From Actinomadura rifamycini DSM 43936 (GTDB lineage: Bacteria; Actinomycetota; Actinomycetes; Streptosporangiales; Streptosporangiaceae), in the NCBI RefSeq assembly GCF_000425065.1, contig NZ_KE384301.1, positions 203,029 to 267,028 of the forward strand: a stretch of DNA of 64,000 nucleotides, read 5' to 3'. Positions 56,010-63,811 of this stretch are shown here, in pieces (the stretch's first letter is position 1; the number at the start of each line of letters is the position of its first letter). The position numbers and the translations under genes are program-made. The notes beneath the pieces are model-generated. The model made no database searches, was not told the DNA's origin, and saw nothing but the letters and a program-made list of their open reading frames with translations.

Positions 56010-57733
56010 TGGGTTACACCGTGGTCGTGCCGACCGTCGGGCGGGAGAGCCTGCGCGGCACGCTGAGCGCGCTGCTCGCCGCCCTCGGCGGCGCCGCGCC
56101 CGCGCCGCACGAGATCATCGTCGTCGACGACCGTCCGGTCCCGGGCGCGCCGCTGCCGCTGCCCGACACCGGAGAATCGGACCTGCGCGTGCTGCGCTCG
56201 GGCGGGCGCGGCCCGGCCGCCGCCCGCAACACCGGCTGGCGGGCCGCCGCGACCGAGTGGGTCGCGTTCCTCGACGACGACGTCGTCCCCGGCCCCCGCT
56301 GGCCGGAGCGCCTCGCCGCCGACCTCGCGGACCTGCCGCCCGAGGTCGCCGGCTCGCAGGGCCGCGTCGTCGTGCCGCGCCCGGAGGGCCGCCGCCCCAC
56401 CGACGGGGAGCGCGGCACCATCGCGCTCGAGACCGCCGAGTGGATCACCGCCGACATGGCCTACCGGCGCGGCGTCCTGGCCGAGGTCGGCGGCTTCGAC
56501 GAGCGGTTCCACCGCGCCTACCGGGAGGACGCCGACCTCGCGCTCCGCGTCCTCGACACCGGCCGCGTCCTCGTCCGGGGCGACCGCGAGGTGACGCACC
56601 CGGTCCGTCCCGACGGTTTCTGGGCGTCCGTCCGGGCGCAGGCGGGCAACGCCGACGACGTCCTCATGCGGCGCCTGCACGGCCCGTCCTGGCGCTCCCG
56701 CGCCGGCGAGGGCCGCGGCCGCCTCCGCGAGCACGTCCTCACCACCGCCGCGGCCGCCCTGACCCTCACCGCGGCCCCGCGCCCCCCAGCCACCGCACGC
56801 TTCCGAAAGGCGGCCACCCGGCCCACGAGAATCCCGTTCGCAGCATCGGCCACCGCACCCGTCCGATCGGCGGCCCACGGCTCGGGCCCCTGGCGCCGGG
56901 CGGCCGCCCGGCGTGGCGGGGGGCCGTCGGCGGGGCAGGGCACCGCGCTTGTCCGGACGGTCGCTCGGCGCGGGTTCGGGGGGTCGGGACGGCGCGGGAG
57001 GCCGGCGGCCGGGAAGGTCGTGGCCGTGGCGGCGGGGGCGGCTTGGGCCGCGCTGACCGTGCGGTTCGCGGCGGAGCGGATCCGGCCGGGGCCCCGGACG
57101 CCCGGCGAGATCGTCCGGATGGCCGTGACCAGCGCCGTGATCCCGCCCGCGGCGGTGCGGCACCGGGTGCGGGGGCTGCTCCTGCACGGGCGGGCGCGGC
57201 CGTGGGCCGGGCCCCGGGTGGTGCTGTTCGACCGCGACGACACGCTCATCAGGGACGTCCCGTACAACGGCGACCCGGCGCGGGTCGAGCCGATGCCGGG
57301 GGCGCGGCGGGCGCTGGAGCGGCTGCGGCGGCACGGCGTGCGGATCGGGGTCGTGTCGAACCAGTCGGGCGTCGCCAAGGGCCGCATCACGGCGGGCGAC
57401 GTCCGCCGGGTGAACGCGCGCGTCGAGGAGCTGCTCGGACGCATCGACGTGTGGGAGTTCTGCCCGCACGACGGCGGCGACGGGTGCGGGTGCCGCAAGC
57501 CGGCGCCCGGCATGATCGAGCGGGCCGCGCGGCGGCTCGGGGCGCTGCCGTCGGAGATCGCCGTGATCGGCGACATCGGGCGGGACGTCGAGGCCGCCGC
57601 GGCGGCGGGCGCGCGCGGCATCCTGGTGCCGACCGCGCGGACGCTGCCCGCGGAGATCGCGGCGGCGAAGGAGACGGCGCCGACGCTGCGCGCGGCCGTC
57701 GAGCTCGTGCTGGGCGGGGGGCGGCGCCGATGA
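56009..57733 (+). CDS. GT2 glycosyltransferase fused to GmhB-like HAD phosphatase
   Basis: A 574-residue fusion. Residues about 1-240 are a GT2: MGYTVVVPTVGRESLRGTLS, HEIIVVDDRPVPG, FLDDDVVPGPRWPE (DxD) and FHRAYREDADLALRVLDTGR. Residues about 400-570 are a HAD-IIIA/GmhB phosphatase: VLFDRDDTLIRDVPYN (nucleophile), VVSNQSGVAKGRI, zinc ligands in CPHDGGDGCGCRKPAPGM and VIGDIGRDVEAAAAAG. GmhB removes the C7 phosphate of heptose-1,7-bisphosphate. The linker (about 250-390) is Ala/Arg/Pro-rich with one hydrophobic stretch and unusual codons. It overlaps the next gene by 4 bases. Confidence 0.88.
   Translation: MGYTVVVPTVGRESLRGTLSALLAALGGAAPAPHEIIVVDDRPVPGAPLPLPDTGESDLRVLRSGGRGPAAARNTGWRAAATEWVAFLDDDVVPGPRWPERLAADLADLPPEVAGSQGRVVVPRPEGRRPTDGERGTIALETAEWITADMAYRRGVLAEVGGFDERFHRAYREDADLALRVLDTGRVLVRGDREVTHPVRPDGFWASVRAQAGNADDVLMRRLHGPSWRSRAGEGRGRLREHVLTTAAAALTLTAAPRPPATARFRKAATRPTRIPFAASATAPVRSAAHGSGPWRRAAARRGGGPSAGQGTALVRTVARRGFGGSGRRGRPAAGKVVAVAAGAAWAALTVRFAAERIRPGPRTPGEIVRMAVTSAVIPPAAVRHRVRGLLLHGRARPWAGPRVVLFDRDDTLIRDVPYNGDPARVEPMPGARRALERLRRHGVRIGVVSNQSGVAKGRITAGDVRRVNARVEELLGRIDVWEFCPHDGGDGCGCRKPAPGMIERAARRLGALPSEIAVIGDIGRDVEAAAAAGARGILVPTARTLPAEIAAAKETAPTLRAAVELVLGGGRRR
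56781..56913. other. Atypical linker segment in the GT2-GmhB fusion
   Basis: Within the open frame this stretch uses codons that the neighbourhood avoids (AGA, CGA, GCA, CCA). It ends in a perfect 20-bp palindrome at 56894-56913 (CGCCGGGCGG and its inverse). It encodes a basic, low-complexity linker. It may be a former intergenic region or an insertion. Confidence 0.5.
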
Positions 57734-58743
57734 GGGTCCTCGTCGCACGCCAGGACAACATCGGCGACGTGCTGCTCGCCGGGCCCGCGGTGCGGGCCGT
57801 GGCGGAGCGCGCCGACGAGGTGGCGTTCCTGTGCGGGCCGCGCGGCCGGCCCGCCGCTGACCTGCTGCCCGGCGCGGACCGGGTGATCGAGTGGTGCGCG
57901 CCGTGGATCGACCCCGAGCCGGGCCCCGTCCGGCGGGACGACGTCGACCGGCTCGTCGAGCTGGTGCGGGGCTTCGACCGGGCGCTGATCCTGACGTCGT
58001 TCCACCAGTCGCCGCTGCCGCTGGCGCTGCTGCTGCGGCTGGCGGGCATCCCGTGGATCGGGGGGATCAGCGAGGACTACCCCGGGTCGCTGCTGGACCT
58101 GCGGCACCGGCCCGACGCCGACATCCCCGAGCCGCTGCGGATGCTCGCGCTGGCCGAGGACGCCGGGTTCCCGGCCCCGGCCGACACCCGGCTGCGGGTG
58201 CGCGGGCCGCTGCCCGACACCGCCCACCTGACGGGCGGCCCCGGCTACGTGATCGTCCACCCCGGCACGTCGGTGCCGGCGCGGGCGTGGCCGCCGGAGC
58301 GCTGCGCCGAGGCCGTGCGGCTGCTGGACGCGGCGGGCCACCGGGTCGTCGTCACCGGGCACGGCGACGAGAAGGAGCTGACCGCGCGGGTCGCCGGGGA
58401 GTGCGGCCTGGACCTGGGCGGACGGACGTCGCTGCCGGAGCTCGCGTCGGTCCTGGCGGGCGCGCGGGCGGTGGTCGCGGGCAACACCGGGCCCGCGCAC
58501 CTGGCGGCGGCCGTCGGTACGCCGGTGGTGTCGCTGTTCGCGCCGACGGTCCCGGCGGCGCGGTGGGCCCCGTTCGGGGTGCCGATGGCGCTGCTGGGCG
58601 ACCAGCAGGCCCCCTGCAAGGACACCCGCGCCCGCGAGTGCCCGGTCGACGGGCACCCGTGCCTGGCGTCCGTCACCGCCGACGAGGTCGCCGCGGCCGT
58701 GGAGGTCGTGGCCGCCGTACCGGAGGAGGCCCCGGCCCGATGA
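57730..58743 (+). CDS. Glycosyltransferase family 9 (heptosyltransferase-like)
   Basis: A 337-residue GT-B enzyme of the ADP-heptose transferase family. The N-terminus MRVLVARQDNIGDVLLAGPA is the RfaF/WaaC-type start. YVIVHPGTSVPARAWPPERC binds the donor diphosphate, and VAGNTGPAHLAAAVGTPVVS precedes LFAPTVPAARW. In Gram-negatives such enzymes build the LPS inner core; here the acceptor is unknown. It overlaps both neighbours by 4 bases (ATGA). Confidence 0.9.
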   Translation: MRVLVARQDNIGDVLLAGPAVRAVAERADEVAFLCGPRGRPAADLLPGADRVIEWCAPWIDPEPGPVRRDDVDRLVELVRGFDRALILTSFHQSPLPLALLLRLAGIPWIGGISEDYPGSLLDLRHRPDADIPEPLRMLALAEDAGFPAPADTRLRVRGPLPDTAHLTGGPGYVIVHPGTSVPARAWPPERCAEAVRLLDAAGHRVVVTGHGDEKELTARVAGECGLDLGGRTSLPELASVLAGARAVVAGNTGPAHLAAAVGTPVVSLFAPTVPAARWAPFGVPMALLGDQQAPCKDTRARECPVDGHPCLASVTADEVAAAVEVVAAVPEEAPAR

Positions 58744-59735
58744 GAGTCCTGATGTGGCACGTGCACGGTTCGTGGGCGACCTCGTTCGTGCACGGCCCGC
58801 AGACCACGCTCGTCCCCGTCGTCCCGGACCGGGGGCCGGACGGGCGCGGCCGCCCCGGCACCTTCACGTGGCCGGACCGCGCCGTGGAGGTCCCGTACGA
58901 CCGGCTCCGCGGCGAGCACGTGGACGCCGTCGTCCTGCAGCGCCCCCACGAGCTGCGGCTCACCGAGGAGTGGCTCGGCCGCCGGCCCGGGATCGACGTC
59001 CCGGCCGTCTACGTCGAGCACGACACCCCCCGCCGCACCCCCGCCGACGCGAGCCTGCCCGAGGAGGTCGTCCCGGACAGCCGCCACTTCCTGCACGACC
59101 GCGACGACATCCCGGTCGTGCACGTCACGAACTTCAACCGCCTCTTCTGGAACTGCGGCCGCGCCCCCGTCACGGTCATCGAGCACGGCGTGGTGGACCC
59201 CGGCTACCGGTACACCGCCGAGCTGCCCCGCGCGGCCGTGGTGATCAACGACCCGCTGCGCCGGGGGCGCGTCACCGGCGCCGACCTGCTCCCCGAGCTG
59301 GCCGCCGCCGTCCCGCTGGACCTGTTCGGGATGAACGTGATGGACGCGCCCGCACGGCTCGGCGTCCCTCCGGAGTCGCTGTGGACCTTCGAGGACCTGC
59401 CGCAGGCGCGGATGCACGCGGAACTCGCGCGCCGCCGCGTCTACGTCCACCCCTACCGGTGGACCTCGCTCGGCCTCGCGCTGATCGAGGCGATGATGCT
59501 CGGCCTCCCCGTGGTGGCGCTCGCCACGACGGAGGCGGTCGAGGCGGTGCCGCCGGAGGCGGGGGTGCTGTCGACCCGCGTCGGCGCGCTGGCCGGCGCG
59601 GCCGCGGCCCTCGCCGCCGACCCGCCGCGCGCCCGCCAGCTGGGCAAGGAGGCGCGGGCCTTCGCCGTGGAACGGTACGGGCTCCCGCGGTTCCTGCGCG
59701 ACTGGCAGCGAACACTCACGGAGGTGACGCGATGA
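58740..59735 (+). CDS. Glycosyltransferase, GT4-like
   Basis: A 331-residue GT-B-like protein. The N-terminal half has MRVLMWHVHGSWATSFVHGP and YVEHDTPRRTPADASLP. The C-terminal half has the donor-binding segment YVHPYRWTSLGLALIEAMML, then GLPVVALATTEAVEAVPPEA, typical of Glycos_transf_1. Donor and acceptor are unknown. The family recurs in actinobacterial heptose clusters, from memory. ATGA overlaps on both sides. Confidence 0.85.
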   Translation: MRVLMWHVHGSWATSFVHGPQTTLVPVVPDRGPDGRGRPGTFTWPDRAVEVPYDRLRGEHVDAVVLQRPHELRLTEEWLGRRPGIDVPAVYVEHDTPRRTPADASLPEEVVPDSRHFLHDRDDIPVVHVTNFNRLFWNCGRAPVTVIEHGVVDPGYRYTAELPRAAVVINDPLRRGRVTGADLLPELAAAVPLDLFGMNVMDAPARLGVPPESLWTFEDLPQARMHAELARRRVYVHPYRWTSLGLALIEAMMLGLPVVALATTEAVEAVPPEAGVLSTRVGALAGAAAALAADPPRARQLGKEARAFAVERYGLPRFLRDWQRTLTEVTR

Positions 59736-60967
59736 GGATAGCCATGGTCTCCGAGCACGCCAGCCCGCTGGCCGCCAGGGGCGGCCTCGGCGGGGCCGAC
59801 GGCGGCGGGCAGAACGTGTTCGTCGCGGAGCTGGCCGCCGAGCTGGGACGGCAGGGGCACTACGTCACGGTCTACACCCGGCGCGACGCGCCCGCCCCGC
59901 CGCGCCGGGTGCGGCTCGCGCCGGGCGTGACGGTCGAGCACGTCCCCGCGGGGCCGCCCGAGCGGATCCCCAAGGACGACCTGCTGCCGTGGATGAGCGA
60001 CTTCGGCCGGTACCTGCGGGACCGCTGGTCCTCGGAGCCGCCGGACGTCGCGCACGCGCACTTCTGGATGAGCGGGCTCGCGGCGCTCCAGGCGGCGGAC
60101 GCCGCGGCGGAGCGGCACGTCCCGGTCGTGCAGACCTACCACGCGCTCGGCACCGTCAAGCGCCGCCATCAGGGCGGCAAGGACACGAGCCCGGCGGGGC
60201 GGATCCGGCTGGAGCGGGCCATCGGCCGCGGCGCCGACGCGGTCATCGCGACGTGCTCGGACGAGGTGGAGGAGCTCACCGCGATGGGCGTCCCGGGCGA
60301 GCGGGTGTCGGTCGTGCCGTGCGGGGTGGACCTGGAGCTGTTCGGCCCCGGCGACCCGGCGGGCGGCCCGCCCGGAGGCGCCGGGCCGGGCGGCCGGCAC
60401 CGGCTGGTGGTCCTGTCCCGGCTCGTCGAGCGCAAGGGCGTCGACACGGCGATCCGGGCGCTGGCGTACCTGCCGGACGCCGAGCTGGCCGTCGCCGGGG
60501 GCCCGCCGCACGGCGGCCTCGACGCCGACCCGGAGATCCGCCGGCTGCGCGGCGTCGCCGCGGAGGCGGGCACGGCCGACCGGGTCGACTTCGTCGGGCG
60601 GGTCGCCCGCGCGGACGTCGCGCCGCTGCTGCGGTCGGCGAGCCTCGTGGTGACGCTCCCCTGGTACGAGCCGTTCGGCATGGTGCCGCTGGAGGCGATG
60701 GCGTGCGGCGTCCCGATCGTCGCGACCGCCGTCGGCGGGCACCTGGACACCGTGGTGGACGGCGGCACCGGGCTGCTGGTCCCGCCGCGCGACCCGGAGG
60801 CCGCCGCGAAGGCGGTCCGGGAGCTGCTGGACGATCCGGTGCGCCGCGCCGCGATGGGCATCGCGAGCGCCGACCGGGCCCGCACCCGCTACTCGTGGGC
60901 GCGGGTCGCCGCCGACACCGCCGGCGTGTACCGGCGGGCCGCCGAGCTTTGCGAGGTCGCCGCATGA
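59732..60967 (+). CDS. Glycosyltransferase family 4
   Basis: A 411-residue GT-B enzyme. The N-terminal glycine loop is GGLGGADGGGQNVFVAELAA, followed by PDVAHAHFWMSGLAALQAAD. The C-terminal donor site has VVLSRLVERKGVDTAIRALA and LPWYEPFGMVPLEAMACGVP with the EX7E motif. It resembles MshA/sucrose-phosphate-synthase-like transferases, but the substrate is not known. Its stop codon overlaps the first of three possible starts of gmhA. Confidence 0.9.
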   Translation: MRIAMVSEHASPLAARGGLGGADGGGQNVFVAELAAELGRQGHYVTVYTRRDAPAPPRRVRLAPGVTVEHVPAGPPERIPKDDLLPWMSDFGRYLRDRWSSEPPDVAHAHFWMSGLAALQAADAAAERHVPVVQTYHALGTVKRRHQGGKDTSPAGRIRLERAIGRGADAVIATCSDEVEELTAMGVPGERVSVVPCGVDLELFGPGDPAGGPPGGAGPGGRHRLVVLSRLVERKGVDTAIRALAYLPDAELAVAGGPPHGGLDADPEIRRLRGVAAEAGTADRVDFVGRVARADVAPLLRSASLVVTLPWYEPFGMVPLEAMACGVPIVATAVGGHLDTVVDGGTGLLVPPRDPEAAAKAVRELLDDPVRRAAMGIASADRARTRYSWARVAADTAGVYRRAAELCEVAA

Positions 60968-61131
60968 CGGAACGGAGCCTGCGGAGTGACGTCATGCGGC
61001 GGCTTTTGCCGGGGGGCGTGGGGGGTCGCCCCCCACATGAGGCAGGCATGACGGAACGGAGCCTGCGGAGTGACGTCATGCGGCGGCTTTTGCCGGGGGG
61101 CGTGGGGGGTCGCCCCCCACATGAGGCAGGC
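60964..61131 (+). repeat. Two in-frame 84-bp repeats carrying a 71-bp palindromic element
   Basis: Units 60964-61047 and 61048-61131 are identical. Each has ATGACGGAACGGA followed by a 71-bp element (60977-61047; 61061-61131). The element begins GCCTGC, ends GCAGGC, and contains the hairpin GTGGGGGG-TCG-CCCCCCAC and a TGACGTCA palindrome. The downstream start of gmhA repeats ATGACGGAACGGA again. Each unit ends in a usable ribosome site (GAGGCAGGC) before an ATG. The arrangement looks like a small mobile or REP-like palindrome that was inserted and then duplicated. Confidence 0.85.
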
Positions 61132-61740
61132 ATGACGGAACGGAGGGGCGTGACGGAACGGGGGCTGCTCGCCGCGGCGCAGGACGCGCGGCTGGAGGCG
61201 CTGGCCGAGGCGGCGCTCGCCTTCCGCGAGCACGTCCCGCGGATCACCGTGTGGGGCCGCCGCCTCGCCCGCGTGCTGGATTCCGGCGGGCGCCTGCTGG
61301 CCTGCGGGAACGGCGGCAGCGCGGCGGAGGCGCAGCACCTGACGGCCGAGCTGACCGGACGGTTCGAGGACGAGCGGCGGCCGCTGTCGGCGATCCCGCT
61401 GCACGGCGACACGTCCGCGGTGACGGCGATCGGCAACGACTACGGGCCGCTGGACGTGTTCGCCCGGCAGGTGCGGGCGCACGGCCGCCGCGGCGACGTG
61501 CTGATCTGCCTGTCCACGAGCGGGAACAGCGCGAACGTGATCGAGGCGGCGCGGGCGGCGCGGCGGGCCGGGATGGCGGCCTGGGCCGTGACCGGTCCGG
61601 GCCCGACCCCGCTCGCCGCCGCATGCGACGACGCGATCGCGGTCGACGCCGGAACGACCTCGACCGTCCAGGAGATCCACCTCGCGGCGATCCACCTGCT
61701 GTGCGGGGTGGTCGACGAGACCCTGGGGGTGGGTTCATGA
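61132..61740 (+). CDS. gmhA: Phosphoheptose isomerase
   Basis: A SIS-domain enzyme of about 202 residues that converts sedoheptulose-7-phosphate to D-glycero-D-manno-heptose-7-phosphate. The loops GRLLACGNGGSAAEAQHLTA, LTGRFEDERRPLSAIPLHGD, ICLSTSGNSANVIEAARAAR and TSTVQEIHLAAIHLLC (with zinc-binding His/Glu) are GmhA features. The ATG at 61132 has GAGG upstream. Starting at 60964, coupled to the GT4 stop, would give 258 residues with two 28-residue repeats at the N-terminus; GTG 61150 is the shortest option. Normal GmhA length (about 190-200) favours 61132 or 61150. It overlaps hldE by 4 bases. Confidence 0.9.
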   Translation: MTERRGVTERGLLAAAQDARLEALAEAALAFREHVPRITVWGRRLARVLDSGGRLLACGNGGSAAEAQHLTAELTGRFEDERRPLSAIPLHGDTSAVTAIGNDYGPLDVFARQVRAHGRRGDVLICLSTSGNSANVIEAARAARRAGMAAWAVTGPGPTPLAAACDDAIAVDAGTTSTVQEIHLAAIHLLCGVVDETLGVGS

Positions 61741-63137
61741 CGGGACCGCTGGTGGTGATCGGGGACGTCCTGCTGGACGTCGACATCGTCGGCAGCAGCA
61801 GCCGGCTGTGCCCGGACGCGCCCGTGCCGGTGGTCGAGCAGGCCGAGGAGCGGCCGCGTCCGGGCGGCGCCGGGATGGCGGCGCTGCTCGCGGCGGCGGA
61901 GGGCCGGGACGTGGTGCTGGTGACGGCGCTCGCCGACGACGATCCGGGCCGCCGGCTGCGCGCGATGCTGGAGCGGCACGTGGACGTCGCGGCGTTCCAC
62001 CTGCACGGCGGCACGCCGTGCAAGCTGCGGATCCGGTCCGGCGGGCAGTCGGTGGCGCGGCTGGACGCCGGGGAGGGCGAGGCGATGGACGGGCCGGTGG
62101 GCCCGCGCGTCGCCGAGGCGATCTCCGGCGCGGGGGCGGTGCTGGTGTCCGACTACGGCCGGGGCGTCACCCGGCACCGCGCCGTCCGCTCGCTGCTCGC
62201 GGACCTGCCGCCGGGCGTCCCGGTGGTGTGGGACCCGCATCCGCGCGGGGAGCCGCCGGTGCCGGGGGTGGTGCGGCTGCTCACCCCGAACGAGGAGGAG
62301 GCGGCGCGGCTCGCCGCCGCCGACGGCGCCGACATCTCCGGGTTCGGGCTGTCGGCGGCGGGCCGCCGCGGCCGGCATCTCGGCCGGTCGTGGGGCATCG
62401 AGGGCGTCGCGGTGACGCTCGGCGCGGAGGGGGCGCTGCTGTGCGACGGGTCGGAGACGCCGTTCCTGGCGCCCGCCGAACCCGCCCGCGGCGACTCCTG
62501 CGGGGCGGGCGACAGCTTCGCCGCCGGGGCCGTCCAGGCGCTGGCGGACGGCGGGGCGCTCACCGCGGCCGTCACCGAGGGGGTCCGGCGGGCCTCGGAG
62601 TTCGTCCGGGCGGGCGCGGCGGCGGGCGTCGCCGCGCAGCTCGCCGAGACCGGCTCGGCGCGGCTGGTGCCCGAGCGCGGCGAGGACGCCTGGGACGTCG
62701 TCGAGCGGACGCGGCGCGCGGGCGGGACGGTGGTGGCGACCGGCGGCTGCTTCGACCTCCTGCACGCGGGCCACGTCAGCATGCTGCAGCAGGCGCGGCG
62801 GCTCGGCGACTGCCTGATCGTGTGCGTGAACTCGGACGCGTCGGTGCGGCGCCGCAAGGGGCCGTCCCGTCCGGTGACGCCGGCCGCCGACCGCGTGCGG
62901 GTGCTGGAGGCGCTGAGCGACGTGGACGCCGCCGTCGTGTTCGACGACGACACCCCGGCGCCGCTGCTGGAGCGCCTGCGGCCGGACGTGTGGGTGAAGG
63001 GCTCCGACTACGCCGGGACGACGCTGCCCGAGGCGGAGACCGTCCGGGCGCACGGCGGCGAGGTCGTCCTGCTGCCGCTGCTCGAAGGGCGCTCCACGAC
63101 GCGCCTGCTGTCGACCACGAAGGGACATGCCTCATGA
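61737..63137 (+). CDS. hldE: Bifunctional heptose kinase / heptose-1-phosphate adenylyltransferase
   Basis: A 466-residue HldE. The PfkB kinase domain (about 1-315) starts VVIGDVLLDVDIVGSSSRLC, with LLTPNEEEAARLA and the catalytic RGDSCGAGDSFAAG. The cytidylyltransferase-like domain (about 335-465) has TGGCFDLLHAGHVSMLQQAR, then VNSDASVRRRKGPSRPV and VWVKGSDYAGTTLPEAE. It would phosphorylate heptose-7-phosphate at C1 and, after GmhB action, make ADP-heptose. ATGA overlaps on both sides. Confidence 0.93.
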   Translation: MTGPLVVIGDVLLDVDIVGSSSRLCPDAPVPVVEQAEERPRPGGAGMAALLAAAEGRDVVLVTALADDDPGRRLRAMLERHVDVAAFHLHGGTPCKLRIRSGGQSVARLDAGEGEAMDGPVGPRVAEAISGAGAVLVSDYGRGVTRHRAVRSLLADLPPGVPVVWDPHPRGEPPVPGVVRLLTPNEEEAARLAAADGADISGFGLSAAGRRGRHLGRSWGIEGVAVTLGAEGALLCDGSETPFLAPAEPARGDSCGAGDSFAAGAVQALADGGALTAAVTEGVRRASEFVRAGAAAGVAAQLAETGSARLVPERGEDAWDVVERTRRAGGTVVATGGCFDLLHAGHVSMLQQARRLGDCLIVCVNSDASVRRRKGPSRPVTPAADRVRVLEALSDVDAAVVFDDDTPAPLLERLRPDVWVKGSDYAGTTLPEAETVRAHGGEVVLLPLLEGRSTTRLLSTTKGHAS

Positions 63138-63811
63138 ACGTGCTCATCACCGGCGGCGCGTCCGGGCTCGGCGCGGCCGTGGCGCGGCGCGTCGCCGCCG
63201 ACGGCGGGAAGCCGCTGATCCTGGACCTGCATCCGCCGAAGGACGACTTCCCGTGCATGCAGGCGGACCTGGCGGACCGGCACTGCGCCGAACGGGCCGT
63301 GCACGGGCTGGCCCGCGCCAACGGCGGGCTGCACGCCGTCGTCACGGCCGCCGGGATCGACGCGTGCGGCGCGCTGAACGACGTGCCCGCCGAGGACTGG
63401 GAGCGGGTCGTGCAGGTCAACCTGCTGGGCACCGCCGCGGTGGTCCGCGCCGCGATCCCGTACCTGGAGAACGAGCCGAAGGGGCGGATCGTGACGGTCG
63501 CGTCCACGCTCGGGTTCCGCGCGTTCCCGGACGCCACCGCGTACTGCGCGTCGAAGTTCGGGGTGGTCGGGTTCACCCGCGCGCTGGCGGCGGAGCTGGC
63601 CGGGCGGGTCGGCGTGACGATGGTGGTGCCCGGCGGCATGGACACCGCGTTCTTCGACGGCCGGGACCCGCGGTACCGGCCGGGGCCGGACGCCAAGCTG
63701 AACCGGCCCGAGGACGTCGCGGCGACCGTGGCGTTCGCGCTCGCCCAGCCGGCGGGCTGCGAGGTGCGGGAACTGGTGGTCGCGCAGTCCGAGGAGACCT
63801 CGTGGCCGTGA
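63134..63811 (+). CDS. Short-chain dehydrogenase/reductase
   Basis: A 225-residue classical SDR. MNVLITGGASGLGAAVARRV is the TGxxxGxG cofactor loop; VTAAGID matches the NAG region; VTVASTLG supplies Ser and AYCASKFGVVGF the YxxxK pair. Being short and classical, it is not a canonical HldD epimerase, which is an extended SDR of over 300 residues. It may oxidise or epimerise a heptose intermediate or another cluster sugar. ATGA overlap with hldE places it in the operon. Confidence 0.88.
   Translation: MNVLITGGASGLGAAVARRVAADGGKPLILDLHPPKDDFPCMQADLADRHCAERAVHGLARANGGLHAVVTAAGIDACGALNDVPAEDWERVVQVNLLGTAAVVRAAIPYLENEPKGRIVTVASTLGFRAFPDATAYCASKFGVVGFTRALAAELAGRVGVTMVVPGGMDTAFFDGRDPRYRPGPDAKLNRPEDVAATVAFALAQPAGCEVRELVVAQSEETSWP

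Noticed and set aside
61018..61037. A rho-independent terminator inside the gmhA start repeats
   Set aside because: The hairpin is strong, but it lies in an overlapping operon, has no U-run, and is part of a duplicated element. Attenuation is possible but not supported enough to call it a terminator.
63134..63811. HldD epimerase
   Set aside because: The protein is a short classical SDR, about 90 residues shorter than HldD, so I did not give it that name.
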